35,456 nucleotides of DNA from Actinomycetota bacterium. GTDB taxonomy: Bacteria > Actinomycetota > Acidimicrobiia > Acidimicrobiales > CADCSY01. Below are positions 1-8,276 of the stretch, piece by piece. Positions within the stretch are counted from its first letter, which is position 1, and every line of letters begins with the position of its first letter. The translations under genes and the position numbers were made by a program. The stretch is from the NCBI GenBank assembly GCA_004366205.1, contig SIRW01000085.1:1-35456 (forward strand), given 5' to 3'. The notes under the pieces are model-generated. The model saw only the letters and a list, made by a program, of their open reading frames with translations. It was not told the origin of the DNA and did no database searches.

Positions 1-115
1 GATCCGCCAACACCTTCGTGATCGCCGCCGTCAACGTCGTCTTCCCATGATCGATGTGCCCCATCGTCCCCACATTCAAATGAGGCTTCGTCCGCTCGAA
101 CTTCTCCTTGGCCAT
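1..115 (-). CDS. tuf: Elongation factor Tu, N-terminal fragment (runs off left edge)
   Basis: This is the first 38 codons of EF-Tu, the GTPase that delivers aminoacyl-tRNA to the ribosome. The visible protein starts [17 protein letters not shown] and contains the P-loop [10 protein letters not shown] at about residues 19-28; the rest lies beyond the window. The ATG at 113-115 has an AGAGGA ribosome binding site six bases upstream. It lies just downstream of tRNA-Met and tRNA-Thr on the same strand, as tuf does behind tRNA genes in several bacterial groups. The codon choice is odd for the region: all three Leu are TTG, all three Gly are GGG, all six Thr are ACG, and AAT, CAT, GAT and CCT occur, whereas neighbouring genes use C-ending codons. 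Identity is certain. Confidence 0.95.
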   Translation of the reverse strand, partial: MAKEKFERTKPHLNVGTMGHIDHGKTTLTAAITKVLAD

Positions 116-153
116 GGGTGATCCTCTCGATGATGGCTGGTCGGGGTGGCGTG

Positions 154-230
154 TGGTAGCGGCGGCCGGACTCGAACCGGCGACCTCTCGATTATGAGCC
201 GAGCGCTCTCACCAACTGAGCTACGCCGCC
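154..230 (-). tRNA. tRNA-Met (anticodon CAU), probably elongator
   Basis: A complete cloverleaf reads from 230 down to 154. The acceptor strand GGCGGCG pairs with CGCCGCT, with a G1-U72 wobble. The D-arm has AGCTCAGTTGG, the anticodon loop is CTCATAA (anticodon CAT), the T-arm is GCCGG-TTCGAGT-CCGGC, and the CCA end is encoded. The anticodon stem lacks the GGG/CCC pairs of initiator tRNA, so this is elongator tRNA-Met. A lysidine-modified tRNA-Ile2 cannot be fully excluded. It follows tRNA-Thr by one base and precedes tuf by 38 bases, so all three probably share a transcript. Confidence 0.93.
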
Positions 231-231
231 G

Positions 232-307
232 TGGAGCCCCCTGTCGGAATCGAACCGACGACCTTTTCCTTACCATGGAAACGCTCTGCCGACTGAGCTA
301 AGGGGGC
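232..307 (-). tRNA. tRNA-Thr (anticodon GGU)
   Basis: The cloverleaf reads from 307 to 232. The acceptor GCCCCCT pairs with AGGGGGC. The D-arm has AGCTCAGTCGG, the anticodon stem is TTTCC/GGAAA around loop ATGGTAA (anticodon GGT), and the T-loop is TTCGATT. The discriminator is U, followed by an encoded CCA. It reads ACC/ACU codons. It is the first of the closely packed tRNA-Thr, tRNA-Met, tuf set. Confidence 0.95.
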
Positions 308-330
308 GCGGGGGCCGACGGGCCCCGACG

Positions 331-336
331 ATGATA
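331..336 (-). promoter_or_regulatory. Probable -10 box for the tRNA-Thr/tRNA-Met/tuf transcript
   Basis: TATCAT on the - strand fits the TAnnnT -10 pattern and lies 23 bases upstream of the tRNA-Thr 5' end. A GGGGCC-CGTC-GGCCCC hairpin (311-326) sits between it and the tRNA. No good -35 hexamer is visible. The same bases contain an ATG/ATA codon pair on the + strand, which makes them an unlikely coding start for the acetyltransferase. Confidence 0.4.
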
Positions 337-374
337 GCGGTCGGCCTGCGAGCTCCCCGCATCCGGTCAGCGGA

Positions 375-380
375 TAGCGT
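375..380 (+). promoter_or_regulatory. -10 box of a leaderless GNAT gene
   Basis: TAGCGT is followed by exactly seven bases and then the GTG at 388. A -10 box at that distance puts the transcription start at or next to the start codon, so the mRNA would be leaderless. The same TAnnnT-N7-GTG layout occurs before yajQ and nuoA of nuo1. The -35 region is not recognisable. Confidence 0.45.
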
Positions 381-387
381 CGGCCCG

Positions 388-900
388 GTGGAGCGACCCG
401 TCGAGAAGCCGGCGATCGAGGTCCGTCTCGCCGGACCCGACGACGCCGAGGCGATCCGGGAGATCTACAACCTCGAGGTGACGACCTCCACGGTGACGTT
501 CGACCTCGAGCCCCGGTCGGTCGAGGGCCAGCGCGCCTGGCTGTCCGCCCGTAGCGGCGTGCACCCCGCCATCGTGGCGGTCGAGGACGGCCGGGTGCTC
601 GGCTTCGGCTCGCTCTCACCCTACCGGGACCGGCCCGCCTACCGCACGACCGTGGAGGACTCGGTCTACGTGCACCGCGGCGAGCAGGGCCGCGGGGTCG
701 GCCGCCTGCTGCTCGCCGAGCTGGTGCGGCTGGCCGAGCTCCACGGCTTCCACGCCGTCATGGGCCGCATCGTGGGCGGCCACGAGGCCTCGATCGCCCT
801 GCACCGGGCGCTGGGCTTCGAGCAGGTCGGCCACGAGCGCGAGGTCGGCCGCAAGTTCGGTCGCTGGCTCGACGTGGTCGTCATGGAGCGCCTGCTCTGA
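388..900 (+). CDS. GNAT N-acetyltransferase, PAT/MddA-like
   Basis: This 170-residue single-domain GNAT protein uses acetyl-CoA to acetylate a small amine. It resembles the phosphinothricin/methionine-sulfoximine acetyltransferase branch (PAT, MddA/YncA): it has IYNLEV near the N-terminus, VEDSVYV before the acetyl-CoA loop, the loop itself (GEQGRGVGRLL), SIALHRALGF, and the closing KFGRWLDVVVM. An upstream in-frame ATG at 331 exists, but it overlaps the tRNA promoter and is followed by a rare ATA codon. GTG 388, placed seven bases after a -10 box, is preferred. The gene lies on the opposite strand between tRNA-Tyr and tRNA-Thr, as if inserted into a tRNA-tuf cluster. The true substrate cannot be read from sequence. 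Confidence 0.85.
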   Translation: MERPVEKPAIEVRLAGPDDAEAIREIYNLEVTTSTVTFDLEPRSVEGQRAWLSARSGVHPAIVAVEDGRVLGFGSLSPYRDRPAYRTTVEDSVYVHRGEQGRGVGRLLLAELVRLAELHGFHAVMGRIVGGHEASIALHRALGFEQVGHEREVGRKFGRWLDVVVMERLL

Positions 901-912
901 CGCGCCGGACGG

Positions 913-997
913 TGGTGGGCCGGGGAGGATTCGAACCTCCGAAGGCTGTGCCGGCAGATTTACAGTCTGCTCCCTTTGGCCGCTCGGGCACCGACCC
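913..997 (-). tRNA. tRNA-Tyr (anticodon GUA)
   Basis: A class II tRNA reads from 997 to 913. The acceptor GGGTCGG pairs with CCGGCCC. The anticodon stem GCAGA/TCTGC encloses CTGTAAA (anticodon GTA). There is a long variable arm, a T-loop TTCGAAT and an encoded CCA. It converges on the GNAT gene, 12 bases from that gene's stop. A possible -10 box, TACCGT, lies at 1010-1015 on the - strand. Confidence 0.94.
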
Positions 998-1040
998 TTG
1001 GAGCCGACAACGGTAGCAGCCGCCGCTCCGGACACCGTGC

Positions 1041-1070
1041 TCGGCAGACCGCCAGCAGCGGCGGTAACTT
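1041..1070 (+). promoter_or_regulatory. Promoter of yajQ, leaderless layout
   Basis: A -35-like TCGGCA (1041-1046), an 18-base spacer and a -10 TAACTT (1065-1070) are followed by seven bases and the GTG of yajQ at 1078. That spacing predicts transcription starting at the start codon. It probably drives yajQ and the GGDEF gene together. Confidence 0.5.
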
Positions 1071-1077
1071 GCCCGCT

Positions 1078-1566
1078 GTGCCCAGCTTCGACGTGGTGTC
1101 TGAGGTGGACGAGCAGGAGGTCCGCAACGCGGTCGACCAGGCCCGGCGCGAGGTCGCGACCCGCTACGACTTCAAGGGGACCGGCAGTGAGATCGACCTC
1201 GGCAAGGACGAGATCGTGCTGCGCTCCTCCACGGAGGACCGGCTGAACGCCCTGCGCCAGGTGCTCGAGGAGAAGCTGGTGCGGCGCAAGGTGTCCCTCA
1301 AGGCGGTGTCGTTCGGCCGGGTCGAGGAAGCGGCCGGCGCCACGGTCCGTCAGGTGGGGACGTTGCAGGCCGGTATCTCCGCGGAGCTTGCCAAGGACAT
1401 CAACAAGCGCATCAAGGCGCTCGGCCTCAAGGGTGTGCAGAGCCAGACCCAGGGCGACCAGGTGCGGGTGACGGGCAAGAAGCGCGACGACCTCCAGGCG
1501 GTCATCGCCCACCTGCGGGAGGCCGACCTCGACATCCCCCTCCAGTTCACGAACTTCCGGGACTGA
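1078..1566 (+). CDS. yajQ: YajQ-family nucleotide-binding protein
   Basis: This 162-residue protein begins VPSFDVVSEVD and carries the family's hallmarks: YDFKGT near residue 32, then the second-repeat segments QVGTLQAGIS and KDINKRIKALGLKGVQSQ, and a C-terminal DIPLQFTNFRD. YajQ proteins are small cytosolic proteins with two ferredoxin-like domains that bind nucleotides; in Xanthomonas a homologue binds cyclic-di-GMP. The GTG at 1078 is chosen because it matches the family N-terminus, follows a -10 box by seven bases and avoids overlapping tRNA-Tyr. The next gene, a diguanylate cyclase, starts one base after this stop. That pairs a possible c-di-GMP effector with a c-di-GMP synthase. Confidence 0.93.
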   Translation: MPSFDVVSEVDEQEVRNAVDQARREVATRYDFKGTGSEIDLGKDEIVLRSSTEDRLNALRQVLEEKLVRRKVSLKAVSFGRVEEAAGATVRQVGTLQAGISAELAKDINKRIKALGLKGVQSQTQGDQVRVTGKKRDDLQAVIAHLREADLDIPLQFTNFRD

Positions 1567-1567
1567 T

Positions 1568-2437
1568 GTGAACGACTCGCGGCGGTCAGGTGGCGTGGCG
1601 GGCCTGGTCACCGAGCACCTCGCCGCCATCGTGGCCGACTGGCAGGAGCTCTGCCGGTGGGACCCGATGCTGCCGCCAGACTCACGCCCGGCCATCGCGC
1701 CGGTGCTGGTCTCGGCGCTCGCCAGCGCCCTCGACCGCCCTCAGCCCCTCGGGTGGGGGCCCGACCCCGAGATGGAGCCCGTCGCCGAGGCGTTCGCCCT
1801 GGCCGTCGGCACCGTCGACGAGGCGATCGGCCAGCTGGTCTGCCTGCGGGAGGTCATGGTTCGCCGCCTGACGCCGATCGTGCCCGACGGCCAGCGCGAC
1901 GAGGTGCTGCACCGGCTGCACATGCTGCTCGACCGGGCCATCGGCGTCGCCGCCCAGCGCACCACCTCCCGGCTCCGGGAGGAGGCGCTCACCGATCCGC
2001 TCACCCTGCTGCCGAATCGCCGGGCCCTCGAGCGGGACCTGCGGCGGGAGCTGGCGCGGGCGAACCGCCACGAGCGACCGCTCACGTTGGTCGTGCTCGA
2101 CATCGACGACCTGCGGGAGACGAACGACCGCCACGGCCACGGGGTGGGCGACCGGCACCTCCGCACGTTCTCGACGACGCTCGGCGCGTCGCTGCGGGCG
2201 GGCGACCGCGCCTACCGCATCGGCGGCGACGAGTTCGTGGTCATGCTCCCCGAGACCGAGCCCGATGCCGTCCCGTCCCTCATGCGTCGCATCACCGACG
2301 AGGGTGCCCCACCGTTCAGCTGGGGCGCGGCGGCGTACCCCGCCGACGGGGACAGCGAGCAGACCCTGCTCGAGACGGCCGACCGGCGCCTGACCGACGC
2401 CCGGCGCCGGCGGGGGACGGCGCCGGCTAGGGGATGA
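1568..2437 (+). CDS. GGDEF-domain diguanylate cyclase
   Basis: This 289-residue protein should make cyclic-di-GMP from two GTP. The N-terminal 135 residues are a predicted all-helical region that I do not recognise; it may be a sensor. The GGDEF domain follows: LTDPLTLLPNRR (141-152), the metal/nucleotide segment DIDDLRETNDRHGHGVGD (178-195) and an intact GGDEF at 219-223. An RxxD inhibitory site (210-213) lies exactly five residues before GGDEF, so product inhibition is expected. The C-terminal helix is somewhat degenerate (ADRRLTDARRRR). No membrane segment is apparent, so it is cytosolic. It is co-transcribed with yajQ (one-base gap). Its 3' end overlaps the convergent M23 gene by 11 bases. 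Confidence 0.9.
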   Translation: MNDSRRSGGVAGLVTEHLAAIVADWQELCRWDPMLPPDSRPAIAPVLVSALASALDRPQPLGWGPDPEMEPVAEAFALAVGTVDEAIGQLVCLREVMVRRLTPIVPDGQRDEVLHRLHMLLDRAIGVAAQRTTSRLREEALTDPLTLLPNRRALERDLRRELARANRHERPLTLVVLDIDDLRETNDRHGHGVGDRHLRTFSTTLGASLRAGDRAYRIGGDEFVVMLPETEPDAVPSLMRRITDEGAPPFSWGAAAYPADGDSEQTLLETADRRLTDARRRRGTAPARG

Positions 2438-3698
2438 CCGCCGCCAGGCCCGCTGGCACCAGCGGAGCGAGCAGCTGGCGCGCCCGCTGGTCGGCCAGGC
2501 TGCGGGCCATGACCTGTGCGTGCTCGGCGACGACCCGCTCCTGCCAGTCGATCCCCTCGGCGACCCGAGCGACCTCGGTCGTGGCCAGGTGCAGGGCGCT
2601 GCCGGCGGGGCTCGCCGACGAAGCCCAGAGCACGGCGGACCGGGAGGCACCCTCGGGCAGGTGCTCCTCAGGCAGGACGGGCACCCGCGCCGCGGCCGCG
2701 CCGGCCACCGCCACGGCAGGCACGGCCTCACCCGCCCGGGCGGTGTAGGCGGCGACCAGCTCGGGCGCCCGGGCAAGGGCGTCGTCGAGGAACTTGTCGA
2801 GGATGGGCTTCGGGTCGATGGGATCGCCCCCGTAGGGGTGGATCTGGATGTGCAGGTGGGTCGCCCCGCCCCGGGCGTTCCCGGAGTCACCCACGAAGCC
2901 GACGACCTGACCCGTGCGCACCTCCTGGCCCTCGTGGAGGCCCTCGGCCAGGCCCGCCAGGTGGGCCAGGTAGTAGTAGGTGCCGTCGGGCTGGATCACG
3001 TACACGGCCAGGCCGCCCAGGCCGCCGTTGGTGATCCGGACCCGCCCGTCGACCGGCGCCCGCACCGGGGTGCCCCGAGCGGCGAAGATGTCGGTGCCCT
3101 GGTGCAGCCGCCAGGTGGGGCCGAACCGGGGGAACCACCAGTCGTGGATGTAGCTGGCGTAGCCCGCCACCGGGAAGCGGCCGAACCCGGCGACGGCGAC
3201 CTCCTCTTCGCTGTACCCCAGCTCCACGAGCGGGGCGAGGGCGTCGAGCAGGGCCCGGGTGTTCCTGGGCCCGGAGCGGGCGATCGAGTCGCGCATGGCG
3301 GCGAGGTGCGGCGGGAAGCCGGCGTAGCCGTCCTCGGGCAGGGGCTCGCTGTCGTCGCCACCGCCCGGAGGCGGGGGGGGCGCGCCCTCTTGGGGCGGCG
3401 GTGGGCCCGGCTGAGGCCCCGGCGCCGGTGACGGCGAGGGGAGCGGCACGCCCGGCGCGGTGGTCGTCGTGGTGCTCGACGTGGTCGTGGTCGTCGTGGA
3501 CGAGGTGGGTGCCGGGTCGGGCGGCGGAGCCGGCTCGCCCGGGGGCGCCGTGGTCGTGGTCGTCGTGGTGCCGTCCGAGCCGATCAGGCCGCCGAGCTGG
3601 GCGGTGGCGGGCGGTGCGGCAGCCCCGAGGCCGAGCATGACCGCTGTCGCCGCCACCAGGGCGGCCGACCGTGCACGGGGGGAGAGCCGGTCGAGCAT
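2427..3698 (-). CDS. Secreted M23 (LytM-type) metallopeptidase with Thr/Pro-rich linker
   Basis: This 423-residue exported protein probably cleaves peptidoglycan cross-links. Residues 1-33 form a signal peptide (arginines, hydrophobic core, then PPATAQ). Residues 43-118 are a low-complexity linker of Thr runs and Pro-rich stretches that probably spans the wall. A helical segment follows at about 125-180. The M23 domain at about 195-295 has zinc ligands H199 and D203 (HQGTD) and the HLH pair H281/H283 (HLHIQIHP). About 120 residues of Ala-rich C-terminal sequence follow the domain. The catalytic residues appear intact, so an active peptidase is likely rather than an EnvC-like regulator. No clear promoter or strong ribosome binding site is visible. 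It lies 88 bases downstream of htpX on the same strand. Confidence 0.9.
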   Translation of the reverse strand: MLDRLSPRARSAALVAATAVMLGLGAAAPPATAQLGGLIGSDGTTTTTTTAPPGEPAPPPDPAPTSSTTTTTTSSTTTTTAPGVPLPSPSPAPGPQPGPPPPQEGAPPPPPGGGDDSEPLPEDGYAGFPPHLAAMRDSIARSGPRNTRALLDALAPLVELGYSEEEVAVAGFGRFPVAGYASYIHDWWFPRFGPTWRLHQGTDIFAARGTPVRAPVDGRVRITNGGLGGLAVYVIQPDGTYYYLAHLAGLAEGLHEGQEVRTGQVVGFVGDSGNARGGATHLHIQIHPYGGDPIDPKPILDKFLDDALARAPELVAAYTARAGEAVPAVAVAGAAAARVPVLPEEHLPEGASRSAVLWASSASPAGSALHLATTEVARVAEGIDWQERVVAEHAQVMARSLADQRARQLLAPLVPAGLAAVIP

Positions 3699-3786
3699 GA
3701 CCTGTACTGGTTCGCCACGCGGGGCGGCTGGTCCTGCTCCGATCGTGAAGGTCCGCGGCTGATGGCGTCGGCGGGGGCGGCGTGCG

Positions 3787-4647
3787 TCAGTGCAGCCAGT
3801 CGCTGCTGCGCAGGCGGGCGACGCGCTTTTCGACCGGCGGGTGCGACATGAACAGGTTGGCGAACTCGACCTTGCGGCCGGTGAGCGGGTTGACGATGAA
3901 GGCCTGGGCGTGCGCCGGGTCGATGTCCATCGGGATGGTGCGGGCGCCCCGCTCGAGCTTCTCGAGGGCCCGGGCGAGCGGTTCCCCGTTGTTGATCAGC
4001 CGGGCTCCGGTGCGGTCGGCCTCGAACTCGCGGCTGCGCGACAGGGCCATCTGCATGAGCATGGCCGCCATGGGAGCGAGGATGACCATGGCGATCATGG
4101 CGATGGGGTTGCCGCCCCGATTGTCGCCGCCCCTGTTGCCGCCCAGCAACGCCCCCCACATGGCCATGCGGGCCGCGAACATGATGCCCATGGCCACGGC
4201 GGCGGCCACCGAGCTGATCAGGATGTCGCGGTTCTTGATGTGGGCCAGCTCGTGGGCGAGCACGCCGCGCAGCTCGTCGCGGTCGAGGATCTGCAGGATG
4301 CCCTGGGTGACGGCGACGGCGGCGTTGTCGGGGTTGCGGCCGGTCGCGAACGCGTTGGGCTGCGGGTCGGGCGTGACGTAGAGCTTGGGCATCGGCATCT
4401 GCGCCGCCGCGGTCAGCTCGCGCATGATGGCGTGGTACTCGGGCATCTCGGCTTCGGTGACGGGCCGGGCCCGAGCGGCCTTGATGGCCAGCTTGTCGCT
4501 GAACCAGTAGGAGCCACCGACCATCACCAGGCCGATGGCGAGGCCGATCAGCGCCCCGCCGCCGCCGCCGAGCAGCTGGCCGATGACGATCAGCAGGGCG
4601 CCGAGCCCCGCGAGCATCGTGAAGGTCTTCAGCGTGTTCGTGTGCAT
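3787..4647 (-). CDS. htpX: HtpX membrane zinc metalloprotease (M48B)
   Basis: HtpX is an integral-membrane zinc endoprotease that degrades misfolded membrane proteins. The 286-residue protein has two N-terminal membrane segments (about 8-24 and 30-50), the zinc motif HELAH at 132-136, two more hydrophobic stretches (about 143-168 and 180-202) and the second metal motif EFEAD at 207-211. PNAFATGRN before the catalytic helix is also typical. Length and order match the family. A Gly/Asn-rich loop ([10 protein letters not shown], about 171-180) separates the last two hydrophobic stretches. A TAGATT box nine bases before the ATG suggests its own promoter with almost no leader, although it also lies 44 bases downstream of the HAD gene on the same strand. 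Confidence 0.95.
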   Translation of the reverse strand: MHTNTLKTFTMLAGLGALLIVIGQLLGGGGGALIGLAIGLVMVGGSYWFSDKLAIKAARARPVTEAEMPEYHAIMRELTAAAQMPMPKLYVTPDPQPNAFATGRNPDNAAVAVTQGILQILDRDELRGVLAHELAHIKNRDILISSVAAAVAMGIMFAARMAMWGALLGGNRGGDNRGGNPIAMIAMVILAPMAAMLMQMALSRSREFEADRTGARLINNGEPLARALEKLERGARTIPMDIDPAHAQAFIVNPLTGRKVEFANLFMSHPPVEKRVARLRSSDWLH

Positions 4648-4656
4648 CTCACGGCA

Positions 4657-4662
4657 AATCTA
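4657..4662 (-). promoter_or_regulatory. Candidate -10 box for htpX
   Basis: TAGATT on the - strand lies nine bases before the htpX ATG, which predicts a leader of about two bases. No convincing -35 hexamer is seen. The 44-base gap between the HAD stop and htpX is otherwise unremarkable. Confidence 0.35.
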
Positions 4663-4691
4663 CCGGCCGCCGGACCCCTCCGGACCTCAGC

Positions 4692-5192
4692 TCAGTCGTA
4701 GTAGCCGGAGTGGATGTAGATGCAGGGCACCTGGGCGGCGTGGAACATGTGGACGTTGCGACGGTCGTCCTCGAACGCCAGGCGCAGGTCGAACCCGTAC
4801 CCCCGCAGCTCGTCGACGGTGTCGCGCTTGAACTCGGGCGCGAGCCCGTAGTCGCCGTACGGGCGCATCACCAGGAGGTCCCAGCGCAGCTGGTAGCGCT
4901 CGAGCCAGGCGAGCGTCTGGGGCTGCACGCGGATCGGCCGGGCGGTGAGCAGGACGATGTGGAGGTCCTCGGCGAGGAGCTCGAGGAGGGTGGCGACCTC
5001 CTCGATGAGGGGGTCGTCGCCGCAGGCGTCGAAGAACGCCTGCCAGTCGCGGCGGGGCCGGTCGAGGAAGTGCTGGCGGCTGGCGGCGTCGGACAGCACG
5101 CCGTCCATGTCGAACACGACGGCGGGCCCGGGCCCCACCGGGCCCGAGCGCCAGTACCAGTTCTCGGGGGCGGCCGCCGGGGCGGCGCTCAC
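4692..5192 (-). CDS. HAD-superfamily phosphatase, polynucleotide-kinase 3'-phosphatase-like
   Basis: This 166-residue HAD hydrolase has motif I FDMDGVLSD (nucleophile D28, acid D30), motif II LLTAR (T83), motif III lysine K122 in EFKRD, and motif IV EDDRRNV (141-147). DWQAFFDACGDDP in the cap position, followed by TLAWLERYQLRWDLLVMRP, resembles the phosphatase half of T4 polynucleotide kinase and its phage and bacterial relatives, as does the ending in which the acidic motif is followed by a Met-Phe helix and a short strand. That family removes 3'-phosphates from nucleic acid ends or acts on nucleotides, but no kinase domain is present here and the substrate is unknown. It starts with GTG seven bases after the acs stop, so it is probably co-transcribed with acs. 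Confidence 0.8.
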   Translation of the reverse strand: MSAAPAAAPENWYWRSGPVGPGPAVVFDMDGVLSDAASRQHFLDRPRRDWQAFFDACGDDPLIEEVATLLELLAEDLHIVLLTARPIRVQPQTLAWLERYQLRWDLLVMRPYGDYGLAPEFKRDTVDELRGYGFDLRLAFEDDRRNVHMFHAAQVPCIYIHSGYYD

Positions 5193-5199
5193 TCGGCCG

Positions 5200-7155
<1,956 letters not shown>

Positions 7156-7161
7156 GGCTCG

Positions 7162-7167
7162 TCCCCC
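7162..7167 (-). promoter_or_regulatory. Ribosome binding site that sets the acs start
   Basis: GGGGGA on the - strand lies six bases upstream of GTG 7155. The reading frame is open much further upstream, so this site decides the start. Confidence 0.6.
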
Positions 7168-7199
7168 GTCGGTCTCGGAAACAACTACGCCGGCGGAGC

Positions 7200-8276
7200 C
7201 TACCCGGGCGGTCCCCCTCGCTCTCCCGGCACGACCCACTCGAGCACGCGGTGGGCGCCGAGGCCGGCCGGGTCGGTGAGCGCCGACCCCTCCCCCACCC
7301 GGCTCCGGTGCCGGAGCGCCTCGATGTCGCCGATGTGGGCCCGCTCGTGCCAGGCGGCGCGGGCGGCCTCGACGAGCTCGTCGATGCCGTGGGCCGCGAC
7401 GAACGCGGCCTGCGACCGGTCGGCGTCGGGCGGTCGCACCCGGGCGAGCTGGTCGACGGCCACCTGGCACGTGACGTCCTGCTCGCCGACGTGGGCCAGC
7501 GGGTGGGCGCCCCGGGCGTGCCCGCGGTAGGTGCGCACCCACTCGGTCCAGGGGCGCGCCGCCAGCTCGGCCGTGGTGGCGCAGTAGTCCACGAGCACCA
7601 CCCGGCCCCGGTCGAGGACGTCGAGAGCCCGGGCCAGCCAGGCCGAAGCCTGCTCCTGAAGCGGGATGCGGGCGCCGGGCGCGGCGGTGGGGGCGAGGTC
7701 GTCTGCCAGCTCGGCGACATCCGGCGAGGCCGGCACCAGCACCTCCCTGAGCGCCTCGTCGTCGCCGGCGCCGACGAGCACCTCCGACCAGCCGCCGGCG
7801 CCTCGCTCGAGCAGGCGGAACGGCAGGTTGTCGAGCAGCTCGTTGGCCAGCACGACGCCTGTGATGGGTCCGGCGGGGAGGTCGGCGCGCACCTCCACCG
7901 CAGGGTGCACGAGGGCCCGGGCCTGGTCCTGCAGCACAGCCGACCGCTCGACGCACACGTAGCGGAGCACCGGTCCACACTCGGGCGCCGCCTCCAGCAC
8001 GGCGTGGGCGAGCGCGCCCCGTCCGGCGCCACCCTCCAGGACCCAGAACGGGTCGGGCTCGCCGAGCTGGCGCCACCACGTGTCGAGCGCCCGGGCCACC
8101 ACGGCGCCGAAGAGCCCGCCGAGCTCCGGGCTGGTGAGGAAGTCGCGGCGCCGGCCCGGTCCGGCCCCAGCGGCGAAGAACCCGCCGGTCTCGTCGTAGA
8201 GGGCGAGCTCGACGAGCTCGTCGAAGCGGACCGGCCCCGAGCGGCGGATGCGCCCGACGAGGTCCGCGACGCTCAC
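7200..8276 (-). CDS. MidA/NDUFAF7-family SAM-dependent methyltransferase
   Basis: This 358-residue class I methyltransferase belongs to the MidA family (DUF185). Family features are LYDETGGFF (27-34), [13 protein letters not shown] (45-57), the SAM loop [10 protein letters not shown] (80-89), the acidic residue ending strand 2 (E110) and ANELLDNLP (144-152), the equivalent of the family's NE(F/L)xDxLP. In mitochondria NDUFAF7 symmetrically dimethylates an arginine of NDUFS2, the NuoD homologue, and is needed for complex I assembly. Here its GTG start overlaps the nuoN stop as GTGA, so it is the twelfth translationally coupled gene of an 11-subunit nuo operon. That makes NuoD a plausible substrate. 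Family assignment is firm; the substrate is inferred. Confidence 0.88.
   Translation of the reverse strand: MSVADLVGRIRRSGPVRFDELVELALYDETGGFFAAGAGPGRRRDFLTSPELGGLFGAVVARALDTWWRQLGEPDPFWVLEGGAGRGALAHAVLEAAPECGPVLRYVCVERSAVLQDQARALVHPAVEVRADLPAGPITGVVLANELLDNLPFRLLERGAGGWSEVLVGAGDDEALREVLVPASPDVAELADDLAPTAAPGARIPLQEQASAWLARALDVLDRGRVVLVDYCATTAELAARPWTEWVRTYRGHARGAHPLAHVGEQDVTCQVAVDQLARVRPPDADRSQAAFVAAHGIDELVEAARAAWHERAHIGDIEALRHRSRVGEGSALTDPAGLGAHRVLEWVVPGERGGPPG

Noticed and set aside
331-387. ATG 331 as the start of the GNAT gene
   Set aside because: It overlaps the tRNA-Thr -10 box and is followed by a rare ATA. GTG 388 has a -10 box at the right distance and matches the family N-terminus.
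388-900. Herbicide (phosphinothricin) resistance gene
   Set aside because: The PAT/MddA family is broad and most members act on other amines; nothing in the context supports a resistance role.
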